From: Phoronis australis
Lineage: Eukaryota; Phoronida; Phoronidae
NCBI GenBank assembly: GCA_002633005.1
Contig: NMRA01000105.1
Coordinates: 248,001 to 312,000 of the forward strand
Reading direction: 5' to 3'
Length of the DNA stretch: 64,000 nt
Every line of letters starts with the position of its first letter. The stretch's first letter is position 1. Made by a program: the position numbers and the translations under genes. Shown here piece by piece: positions 1-12,700 of the stretch. The notes under the pieces are model-generated. The model was not told the origin of the DNA, did not search any database, and saw nothing but the letters and a program-made list of their open reading frames with translations.

Positions 1-564
1 TTTAGCTTACAATATGGCCGACAAGTAATTATTTCAAATTTCTCAACACCGTTAAAGTAGCTGTTAACCTTCGTTCTGTTAAAGAATTGAACGTTTCATT
101 TAAACCATTTACTGCAGCTGTGAAATTGGACAAGTTCCTTACTGGGATGAGAAGTAATTTCTGGTGTTGCAAAGAGCTGAGGGTTCGTTATTTTGTTGAA
201 AGCATGCGCAGAGCATAAAGTGACATGGCGTGACAAGTCAAATTTTTAAGCATTGTTTCAAGCAATAACAAAATGTCTGCTTATGTGAATATCTGAAATC
301 ACTTCTAATTTGAGTATGGTAAGGTACGAGTGCAGGCTAACTTAATGACTTTACAAAGCCTGAATCAAAAATTGATTTTTAGAGGAAGTGGGATTTATAG
401 CAGCTTTAAATTTGGAGAAAATTCAATACTTTGCAAAAGGAATGCTGTATGCACCCTGGCAAATATTTTGACTGTGTAACAATATGAGAACTGTGCTAAA
501 TGAATAAAGTCAAAAGTTATTGTGATGGAAGACAGGCTTATAACGTCTTTACGTATGCATCAAA

Positions 565-652
565 ACATTTTTAAGTCTGGTCTGCACGTCATCTGTTGGC
601 CACATCATGTGACCTAATGAATAGGTGGCGTGCAGACCAGACTTCAAAATGT
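565..652. repeat. Short fold-back element, TIR family shared with 28865-29058
   Basis: Left arm at 565-591 (AAGTCTGGTCTGCACG core) pairs with the right arm at 622-652 (CGTGCAGACCAGACTT core), with about 30 bp between. The same termini flank the larger tRNA-like element at 28865-29058, so this looks like its core-less relative. It lies in the intron or flank upstream of the first PTPDC1 exon seen here. The rest of 1-752 shows nothing recognisable. Confidence 0.6.
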
Positions 653-752
653 TAATGATCTATATTTCCACTCAGGTTTGTAACAAAAATTGATGTCTCT
701 TGACCTTCCAAGAATACTGTGTTTTAATTTCTTATTCGTTTTTACCTGCTAG

Positions 753-3700
753 TGCTGGAATTCGTTCCATTATCAATCTCCAAAGACCTGGGGAACATTC
801 CTTTTGTGGTCAACCCCTCGAGAATAAAGAATTCTCCTACAAGCAGACAGACTTCATGAACAATGACAGTAAGTGACTTGATCTGTTTCCATGAATGTCT
901 AAATGGCATTATTACAGTTGTTTATTAGTTAAAGCGTCTATAAACCATCTAAATAGTTAACTTGATTCATACCACTTACTGCAAAGTTTATTATGCCATG
1001 CATTTATGCTCCGCCCATAAAGTGATGTCATTTGTGGATCCTGGTCTCAACCANCCGGGGGCCGCCATCTTGAAGAAGAGTGCAGCTACAGGCTACAGCC
1101 AAGAAAGTGGCCTTTTTTATTCACAGCATGTTCAGAAATACAAACAAACCACATTCACTGAGCCTACGTGCAATGCCCACCTACAAAATGCCCCCAAACT
1201 TGGCCTACCCCAAAATTTCTATATTTTGGCAGTGCAAATTGGCCGCGGCCGCAGCCTAACTATTCAGTGCCACCTAAGGTGTTCCTCTATGCGCAAAAGG
1301 TATTTATAACAACGTGACTTTGATGGTTTAGTCGGTGCGAGGCATAATTCGCCGAAAAATGTCCGGCGTACAGAGCGCCTATAGCCTCTGCATCGCCTCT
1401 GGTTCGGGCCAACAGAAGCATAGTCATTGCCTAAGGTTGGCAAGGCTAGCTACAGCTAGCTGAAGGTCACGCATGTTCAACGAAATTTAGAATACAAAAA
1501 ACTTGTACACCTATACTTTTAACTGAATAAAGAAAAGATACAATCCCGCCACGACAGAGGGTAAGAAACACTTTGTTCTTCACCGTTCAATTGTGTGAAA
1601 CAATCCAAATAGGGACACAACTAAGTTCCCTAAATCCACTGTGTATTTGTGTCTTTCTTTACTCACATGTCTAATCTTTTTCTATCGTTACGTCTTTAGT
1701 ATGAGCTCCTATGACATTTTCTAGTAATTTAACTTAAGACTGAGTTCTGAATTTTGTGAACATGAATAGGGACTTAGTCGTTAAATTTAGGTATGTTGCA
1801 TGAAAGATCCCTGTTTATTTTCGATGATATTAAGAATTCAATGTAGAGTTCAGTTTGATTTGTATCAAAGCCAAAAATTGACTTAGGAATGAAGCTAAAA
1901 CAGATAAGAAATGACAATCGACATTTTCACGTACGCAAGAGATTTAGGGATCTTAGTTGACTTCCTACTTGGGACTGTTCCATGCAACCGGCACTGAAGC
2001 CCTGAAATCATTCGGTTGTTTTTTGTGATGTAGTGTGGGTTTGTAGCCACTTTAAACAGATACTAAGCAGCATTGTTAAGTGATTATCCTCAAAATACAA
2101 TTTGACATTTGTCCATTTTCCCCATGTGAGCATTTGTCATATTTGATTTGCTCCTTTTTGACCAACTTGCTGGCTGACTGACCGACTGTTCGACTGACTG
2201 ACTTGCACAAACGTGAGACATCCTCATTCTGACCCTCACTCATTAACGATAATGACTAGGGGTTTATATGTAAATGAATGTAAGTCGTGCAAAATGTTCA
2301 TTAGCCTGAGTGCTTTGTAATATGCGCAGTCCTGCAACATCTATATACGCCTACTCATGCCATTGTTGCCATGACAACTCACTTAAGTTTGCGCTAAATT
2401 AGTGTGCCGTAATTGTTTTGGCTTATATTCACGTCAGGGTACAGAATGGGCTGCCATACGAGAGCTTTTTTATTTTCATGTCCATATAACCAAAAACTCA
2501 GTGCAAATTATTTTTGCCCATTGTTTGCATACATCTACTAAAATTAATAAGCAAGTATGGCTGCTATGTCTACATTTTCTCTATGGAATTTCATCTACCA
2601 CAGATCTTTCTCAATTTGCAACACTGCTGTCATTTTCAAATGTATTGTGGGATGGTTGTGGGCTCGTAAACATCCGATGATGTCATCTCTGATGTGCAAC
2701 CTGGTTTGTGTTTCAAATGGTGCCTTGAGAATCATTTACAAAAAGGATTTCCTAATGTGTGTATTGATTTGAGGAGGCAATGTGGCCTAGTGGGTTAAGT
2801 GGCCATTTCCTTCACTGAAGGGTCGTGGGTTCTAGTGCCACTGGGGCACACTGCTACCCTTGAATATGGCCTGTAGCTCCTCAGCTCATGTCCAATATAT
2901 ATTAATAAAGCATAAAAATGGTTATTGGTCATCAGTGCCATGACCCACGTGAGCAGCCTGCTCATGTCTAATACAACATGTATCAAACTGCCTGTAATTA
3001 TTTTTATTGATGTATTGATTTGATGCAGTTTGAGGCTCACCTTCAGTCTTTTACTTTTAGTGTGTAATGGTTGCTTTGTCCTTCCACCTAAAATCATGTT
3101 GCAGTAGAGCTGTGCTTTCAATTCTGCAACACTCAAGTGACAACTGTTGTGTTTCATTACATATTTACGCGGCACCAAGTTAGGGGCTTGTAATTTAACT
3201 CTTTTAAGACGATCTGCTCTTCTTTTAAGAAGATTTCATCTTTAGTTTTTGGTTTCAAATTCCTCTTATTTGATTTCCAGTTTCCTCTTTTTTCATCCCT
3301 TTTTCGTTAATTTGACTTTTCATGCAACCATATGTTTCTTGTAGATGAATTTTACAAAATGGTTAACGTTTTTATCTCAAAAGTCTATTCATAGAAGCAT
3401 ACGTCACTTGGAAAATTTTCTTCTTTTTTGTCTATGCTCATTACAAGCCTTGCAGGTTAAATCTGTGATGTCAGCAGATGTTTACCACTGACCCACAATG
3501 CATTTGAAAAATGACAGCAGCACTCCAGATGAAACCTTTCGAATTGAAAAAATAGACTTGAAAAGGAGACACACATACATGAAGGGTCGTGTTAATAATT
3601 TTACTCAAAAACTTACTACTTCAAAAACCACGGCTTTAATCTTGTGTATTGCCTATAAGTGTATACGGCAGGGCATCTTCATTAATTTTATAGGCACATG

Positions 3701-6700
3701 GATTGTTAGTGTACACATTGATGGTGAACCCGTTTTTGTGCAAACCACTTGCATCTTGATTTAGATTATAAAACAAGTTATGTCTGACTCGTTCAATCTG
3801 TCTGCAAAATCGTTGGATTTCTAAAGGTTATGATTTTGTTTTTTTATGTCATGAGAACGAATGTTTAATGTTAACAGTGTTTGTTATGACTCATAGAGAA
3901 GGCTTTGAGTTAGTATTGATTGATGATTTGAATTTGTTGCCTGATTTCATGTTTTGATGGAAACTGTCTCTGACTTTGATGTTCTTACATTCAATAAGGA
4001 AGTAAGTTTTGGTGCTGCTGTTTGGATTCAAATTTAGATACAGAATATATTGATTTACAGTACAAGCTAAAAGAAAGCAGACAAAATGACCTGATAATCC
4101 ACGCAATTTTATGTTATGAAGGTTGAATGTAAGGGAAATTGATCGTCGTAGTGGCCATTGGTCATGACGAGTATTTGAAATCACATGGAACAGCTATTCA
4201 CTATTCCCTAATTAATCATAAATACACTTTGTGATATCTTCAAAAGATTTACTGCACGGCAAATGCAGATGACGGATACACCTTAATTAAGTCACCCATT
4301 TCCACACTGCTACATGTGAGAGTCACCTGTGTAAGTTGCATCGGATTAAAAATGACGCATGTAGTTACGTTTTTAAACAAACTGAAATGTTTTGAATTTC
4401 ATATCATTTGAATTTCATGTCATTTGCGACGACGGGTTCACGACACCAGCATGCCGAACGGGGCTTAAAAATACACTTTATTGTGATAAGCGGCCACCAA
4501 AATTATATTGCAAAAATCTTTATGTTCCACTCTTGTCAATCACAGGTCTCAATTTTGCATGATCGCGTTGTGGGATTGCTTAGTTTTCTATACCTGCCTG
4601 TAATATGGGTATCATCTCAAAAGGCAAACTGGTGAAAACTTTGCAACATTAAACCTAATAATGACAGGGTGTGGGAAACTTTTGACGTCCGCTAAAATAA
4701 GCCGAGGTTTGTTTGGTTGTTTACTTTTGAATTTATTTACTATCTGGCATCTTTCCGCCCATCCTGAAGTTATCCGTTGATACTTTTGTGCGAATGAAGA
4801 TTTGTGTTGATTTCAATGTTTTGTTTCTGAAATTTATGGTTTTATGACAGTGTCTAGTTATGTTGTTAATTCCTGTTTGAAATGCGTCATCAAACGTCAC
4901 GTCATGACCTGTTATTTTCAACCAGAATTGAACAGAAAAGAATCTGTAGGCAGAATTGACCTCATCACGTTGGTATGGTATTTTGTCTGTTTTTTTGGCA
5001 CCAATTTACTTGTGTGGAATCAATGCATTCGTGACTGGATTTCTTATGAATGTCTGCTTGAATAAGCAGTGTGTTAAGAAATTTCTTTTTCTTTTTCAGT
5101 ATTTTTCTACAATTTTGGATGGTAAGGCTTTTATTTTTAGTCTATCTTTTAATACAATTTCTGTTTTGACTAGTCATTCAAAGTATAAGTTGCTGTTAAA
5201 AGTAACTGAATTGGGCAGTCACTGACATCTGTCTTCAACACTTTGCAAAAATATCTGATACGTTGAAAAAGGTATAAGTTAGTGAATGAATTTAGTAATA
5301 TGTATTTCACCCACTGCTCTGAAGCTGTTGGTTTGCTGGCAGTAAATCAGTAATCACTTACTGGGGTTGGACACATTTTGCCAGAAAGCCATAAAACAGC
5401 CGTTGGTTGTTGACACTGACTAACTTATAAAATATTCCAATATGATTGTCTATTTCAAGTAACAATTATAATGATTGAAATAAAGATTGTTACCCGTCGC
5501 CAGCCTGATTATATTTGAGAAAATAGCTTTTGGGCTCTTGAGCTCTTCGATAGGTTTCAAAATTTATTTCGTTGTTACGTGCCGGCGCCAGCTATGAACA
5601 TCCATTTCACAACAAATTGGTTAATTTGAAAAATATTGATTTTGTGTTGTTTTTGTTATTTTAGCGTTTGATAGTAGAGTGGGAAAGATTGTAATGATTA
5701 ATTTTGTTGTTATGATGTGCAAACAAATAATTGGTTGACCAACGTCATTCATCAAAGGTGAAGAAGCAATTCACTGATAATCCAAGATACTGTTGTCAAA
5801 AATTTTCTCAATGAACTTTTTTGCCGTGTCATTCATAGCGTTCTGTTAGCGCAGTCAAGTTATCACTTTTTAGTTTTCTCTGTTTTCATATTTTTGCAGC
5901 AGTTTTAATTATAACAAGTTCAAAGTGAAAGAATTTACTGCTACATGATATTACGGATTTTGCAACACGAATAATCATCCCTGGCACTGTTACCACTGTA
6001 CGTACTGTAGATTAGGTCACGTGACGCGATGAGGTACCTAATATATGCATTATGGATACTATCATTGAGTACTGCACTGTTGTAATGACATCATTTGTTA
6101 GTCGGTGGTTTTGGATCAATTTGAGAATTTGAGAAAAATAAAGAAATCAAACAGCTTCTCGAAAGAGAGGCATAAATTAATGTAAAATCACTCTAGTAAA
6201 TAATGAGCGCTTTGCAAGCAAGCTCAAGACCTTTGTCTCGTTCGCTAGCAAATCAGCCTCTTTTAAGGTGGTTTTCGGTGATGCAAGAATGTGGAATTCT
6301 GGATAAAGTTACCATTTCCGCTTATTATGCGAACATTTCTCATCTCAAATTTTTCGTGAGTGTACTTCATTATGGAATGTAGAGCAGTTTTTAGTGATTA
6401 TTTTAAATTGTCTCCGTTGCAGGCGGGACTATGGTGTAGCATCCCTTAGCACTATACTTGACATGGTGAAAGTGATGCAGTTTGCTGTATCCGAGGGTAA
6501 AGTCGCTATTCATTGCCATGCAGGGTTAGGTGAGTAAAGCTGTCATTACCATAGCACACGTAGATCCAGTGACCATTGCAGGACAGGTGAAAAGTTATTT
6601 AATGAAATGTGAAAGGACTTGACAAAGGTTAAAAATTACCTTAATTCATTAGGCTCATTCGATTTGCACACAAATGAATATAAAATTGCGCACTGTTTAC

Positions 6701-9700
6701 CCCAAAGTATCCAGCGAATTTCTCGGTACATCAAAGGCTTGATTGGGCCATCACCGATTGAAGTGATCTATTCACTATTCGTGGGCTTGGCTGAACGCGT
6801 TGGATGAGATAATTGCAGTCGTACACCAACATGCCTGTTTAGCGTGCAATAAGTAAGCTAATGATGAGCATGACTGTTTTTAAAGTAAACAGTAGTGGTC
6901 TTTGAATGTTAAAAATCAATACATTAGAGAAATTAGTGTATAAGTTTTCTTCAGCATCGCGACTGAGCCACGAGCATTTGTGAATCTATTAAGATGGGTT
7001 AGTCACAGTCTAGCTTAGGCTCGCTAAGGCGTTGGGGTAACAATATCCCAAATCTTATCATAAGATTCGTCTCATGTTTCAGCCTGGTAGTTGCAAACAT
7101 TTTGTACCGTCAGCCTGGTAGTTGTGAGGTGGTTAAAGAAGCAATTTTTGCACAAACTTTTGAGCTCCATATTTGATTGTCCATTGGTTTTCTTGCAGGT
7201 AGGACAGGTGTTCTTATAGCTTGTTACCTGGTGTTTAACAACAGAATGCCTTTTGATGAGGCTATACACTACGTCAGATCTCGAAGGTATGTGAATGTGA
7301 GGTGTTATGTGAATGTCGAGAATAACTTCTGTGTGACCCATTAATATCATGTATTGTTCACCAAGTGCATAATTAGTAGTTCAGTCATCTAATTTTACCC
7401 CCATACAATAATCCTTTGTTACGCACCAGCACTGTGGGATGAGTGTTCTGATTTCACCGATCGGCTAGTTGGTATACAGCCGTGTCGTTATCATTTTGAC
7501 AGCGATAACGAGGAGAAACAGTTGGCAAACCATTGTTTCCACAGTCCAGCTCTTATTGTCTGCATTCGTCTGATGAGCTCACGTAATCTAGCAAATATGT
7601 TGTGAACAGTGCACCTGACGCAAACCAATATACAAGAAATACTATTCCCAAACGACGTTCAACAAATTTCGTGAAGATGTGTTTTTCATGAAATATTATC
7701 ACCAAAACAATTTTGAACAGAGAAAAACGGATGATTTTCAGAGAAATTAGAATCAACTTTCACCTGCTGATTCCTTTGTGTGACCCTAAGCCCTGACTCG
7801 CTTACTACCACAGCACTGTGTACCAACACAATAGGCTTGTTAAGTTTAATCAAACATGATTTTAGATCAGGATCGCGGTGTTTGAACTGTCCAAGGAAAC
7901 AGTACATAACGTCACTTATTTTGTACAAAAGTAAATTTCCAACGTATCATTTTTGTGAGATATACAATCTTGCTACAAAAAAACAAAAACTTTGTCAAAT
8001 GTTGTTTTATGGCTTTCATGCTGGAAAACCAAGCCGTAGACTGTATTTTTTGTATATTATGTTTTTTGATAATTTTGACGACATAAAATTTTGCTGTTTT
8101 TATCGTTTTGTTATAATTAAAATAAAATTTCACTTGTCTCCCTTGCTGTGTGTTAAATAGGCAAAGAATCACTGCAAATCTTGCCCATCTTTTAATGTTT
8201 TACACACTTATTTTCATGTCGTGATAATTGAAAAATGTACTGAACAGCATTCTTCCTGTAGTTGACTACTGTCAATTATTACTTGGTGACATGAAATTTT
8301 GCCGAGCATGTTGCTCTGTCTTGAATTAAGTTTGTTTCTTGGTTTGTTGTTTGTTATTAGCACATAACAGCTTGCCATTCTTATCCAATCGACATCAAGT
8401 TCATTCGTTAATAGATAGAGGCCTTTTGTTTTTTGTTGAAGTCACGCAGAAGATGTCGTGGTGGCCATTTTTTTATTTTTTTTTGTTTGCGGAGCCATAG
8501 CTCTGCAGTCCTTGGAGGTTTTTTTTTGAAATTTGACATGTGGATAGATCTCATCAAGCGCCATCTAGTGGAGTGTGTCGTCCATTTTTAGCTGTAATTT
8601 ACCATTCTCGTTATTCAATATATCGTGGCAACTGTTCTTTAATTGTTTAATTCTCGTGTCACTCCTCCGGCATCCCATGGTAGATCTAAAATTTGGTATG
8701 TGGATAGATGTCGTCAAGCGCAATGTGCATTATGCTATCCTTTTCTTGCTTTGACTTACTGTTCTCGAGATATTCAAGATTTACTTGTCAGATGACTGTT
8801 TTTGATTGACCAATTCCATGTTGTGTTTTTGCTGGTCTATCATACTCTTGCTTCAGGTCACATTTTTGTCTGATGGAATTTACACACAACATGTATTGTT
8901 CCTGGCGACATAAAACACAAGATGGTGCAGCGACGGCCATTTTGCAAATAATCACTTGCAGAGCTTTGGCTCCATCATTCTTTAGGAATAATCTGAAATT
9001 CGTTAATAGGTAGACAGATTTCAAGGGCTATCTGGGAGTGTTTGGGTTTCCCCGCTTAAGACTGTATTATTATTGCTGTATTGAAAACACAAAAAGCAAT
9101 TTACAACAGACAGAGGACACACACACACCACTCACACCCACATTTTGACACCTGCTAATAAAATTAGAACTTATGCGTACACAAGAAAACAAGAGACAGA
9201 GAGGACAATCTATTGTTAAATTTCCACATTCACAATTTCTGAAATAGAAATACTTTTCCATTTGAATTATCCGTAAATGCCTCCATCTTGAACATTTTGG
9301 TTTTCCCACTCAGACTTACCATCCTTTCTAGTTATTCAAGATTTTCTGATTTGACAACTTCTGTTTTGTTGATTTATTCCTCAAAGCACTTCTGAATTGG
9401 CTTATCATCAATGTCAGGGTCGTGTTCGTTTGTGTTTTCGGTTTCGTCGTCATCCTTACCTATAAGTTTTTCATTCGCATTCCTCAGAGTGCCTTATTCT
9501 CAATGTTGGTTGGTTTTTTACAGACCCAATGCTATCCAGACACGTGGGCAGATATGCTGTGTTCAAGACTTCAGTCAGTATTTGGTACCTTTGAGAGTAG
9601 TCTTCACATCTGTGTAAGTTTTGCAATTTGTTACTGAAAAATTATGGGTCACTGTATTAACAATGATCCCTCAGTGAAGTATCTGTGTTTTGGCAGTATT

Positions 9701-12700
9701 TGCTCGTGGGTGGTTTATGACGTTATTTGGAAATCAGTCCAGCTCTTCCATTCAAGGTATGACGATTGTTTTGTGTAGTTGCTACATGTATGGCGTTTTC
9801 ACATTCATCTACATGTTCATGGGAATGTACTGATGTGTTTTTATATCTTACTAATGTAAGAATCGATAATCTCTGCCATAGTATGCTGCAATACCTGTAC
9901 GAGTCCGATATTTAATTGTATTGATTTCATGAAGGCTAATTCCCCAAAGACTCCTGATGCTTGAAGCCTAAAAACAGTTTTGTGTTATTTATGCCAACAG
10001 TTATGGATAAGAAGTGTAATTTACTCTGTATGAATATTGAATAGTAGTGTGACGAAAATAAGCCTTGGTGTTGTGATTGCTTGGGGTAAAATCATAAACT
10101 GCAGAATTACCAATATTATGGAGTTGTGACATTATTCTGTGTGAAATAAGTGAAGAATTACCATGATTATAGTTAGTGAATCTAACTCAGATTTTTACAC
10201 TGGACTAATTCACTTGCTAACAGATCTAAGATTCACTTTTCATTTCTGCATTCCTTATCAAAGCCACATGAACTATTTCAAAGTACAAAATCGCCAACTT
10301 CAAACTAGAATAAGGCAAGGTTGCTTAAGAGAAACTAGCTGCTGCGAAAGCAATCACTGCTTTCCACTTGGACCATACTGTAAGGCATGAACAGCCCAAT
10401 TGGTTCTGGTCCATGCTTGGCTCACTGTGCTTCTCAGAGATGACAACAGGTGGTGCTGGGTAAAAAAAGTTCCCAGCTCATTTTGAAGCCTGTCCCCACT
10501 AGGTGGCACTGGATAAAAAATGATCCTGAGACATTTCAGCTGCTATCAGATGATATGGACACCTGAAAAATACTGAATCAGTGCTTCAAAGTAGGAAGAA
10601 ACACAGACCTGAACCAATTGTGCCTGGCTTCATGATGTGAAATAAGAATTTGTGCTAACTTTTCATGTTACAAAAACTCTTAATCCCTCTTTGGTGATTT
10701 TAAGAGGTTTTTAAAACATGACGCTGTCTGCGGCTTTGTTACTTTATCTTGCCATGGTGCAAGATTGAAACTCTTTTTATTCTCTGTAACATCTCCTTAT
10801 TTCAGTTTAGAAGATGATCAAGAGTAAGATCCATTTCCTGTGTGCCTAACTTAAATGTTTATCAACTATAACTCGGTTGCTGTTCATTAACTCAAGCTAA
10901 ACAAACCTGTGCTTTAAGCTGAGAACACCGTCTGCCATTCTGGCAATCTTACCTGGTGAATGTGAAGCTTTTGATTGTGGTGACGTTTTATTCGGGGATG
11001 TCATCTGTTTAATGTGTAGGTCGGAGCCACTGCCTGCTCCAAATCCAAAGTAGCGTTTGCATATGGTGAAATGGGTGCGCAAGATTACACCAATTGGTAG
11101 AAAACTAGCAAAAACTACACTGCTTTGCAAATTTCTACAAGGGTAAAAAAATAATTGCAGGCGGTCTGGTACACGCTGTACCAGATGTGTGCAGGCCGTG
11201 TAGGTGGGGCCCTTGCACTGATTGGCTGGAAACATTTTATGCTTTGTTGATATATCGATAAAAGCGAGCTGAGGAGATAGAAATCTGACTCAAGGGTTTA
11301 GCAGTGTGGACCAGTGGGACTCCAACCCATGGCCTGTGAGTTTAAATTACCCAACAAAATTGGCAGTAAACCCTTGAATACTGTTGTGGCACATGGAGAG
11401 CCTGCTCATCTGGTCACACTTGATCTTCAAGTTACCGAGCACTTCACCCCTACATCAGAGTGATGCCTCTCTGGTTCACCGCTGCACGCAGGTGTATCAC
11501 AGTTCTGGAGCTTGGCTTTTTCTTGTTAATGTGTTAATGATTTGCTGTGCATAACTAGTGGAATTGCAAGCCAGTGTGTTGGCTATAACTATATTCCAGT
11601 CAGTCCCAATACATTTCGAACAACACTTCCAAGGTTCAAATGGTTTGTGTTTATAACACTGAGTGTGATTTTTTTAAGAAGTTGTAATTTTCATCTTTTA
11701 CTTAAATTGCTGACTAGACTGTAATTTCTTTTGCCCCACATTGTTTTGTGATACCTTTTTGTAGTGCGTAGGTTTCACTCGCCATTCATGTAATTAATGC
11801 ATGACGTGATCATCGTTCAGTCCTCAATCAACATGAATATACAATTTCCCCTGTTCACATTTTGTCATTTTTCTTACATGCAGGGCTGACAACCTTCACA
11901 GTGTGACTCTCGGTGGTTATCTATCACGGCAGGCCAAGGTTCTCCATGGGTTTGAGGCTAGATCACTGAAATTCTTGCCAAAGGTGAGACACAAGCAGTT
12001 TAAAGGTGACAGTGACAGTGACAAGATTTAGCATTAGTATCATCAGTTAAAACACCACATCCATTGGGTTGGCTAAACATCACTACCGAATTTCAAAAAA
12101 AAAAACCCTCCCAAGCTAACATTTGTAGCCGTGTGTTGTTTAACACCCCTCTTTAAGAGCAGATTTTTAGTTTCTCAATTTAGTTGCCCAGAACACTGTT
12201 GTTGTTATCACTGTTGATATCTGTTCCAGATCATACATATAATCAGCGAACGTCTGTTGCAACTTGCTGGCAAGCATGGCCACCCTGAGGAGACAATTAA
12301 GGACAATTTCAGTCTCATACACACTACACTGCTGGATGCGTTCACTAACACGACTATACAATGTCAGAAGAGTGTTCACAGTGTCACGTCCGAGCAGGAT
12401 GTTCACACGGTGCAGAATGGTTCTAGATCTACTAGGCGAAGTCTATCAATGAATTCATTGAAGCACAAGGCCATTTACGATGTGCGAGAGTCAGACTCGG
12501 GGTTTGAGTCAGTGGAGAGTGAAGGGACGTCAACGTCGATGTCTGATAGTAATGATTTGAACAGTAACATTCTTTCAGATGTGATGGAGGAAGCTGACAC
12601 GAACGTGTTGTCTGTTGTCAACGCACTCTTGTCTGAGTGTGATGATGAAGAAGTACAAGACAAGTGCTTAGAATATCAGGTAAAGTCAGTAGGCTTTAGT

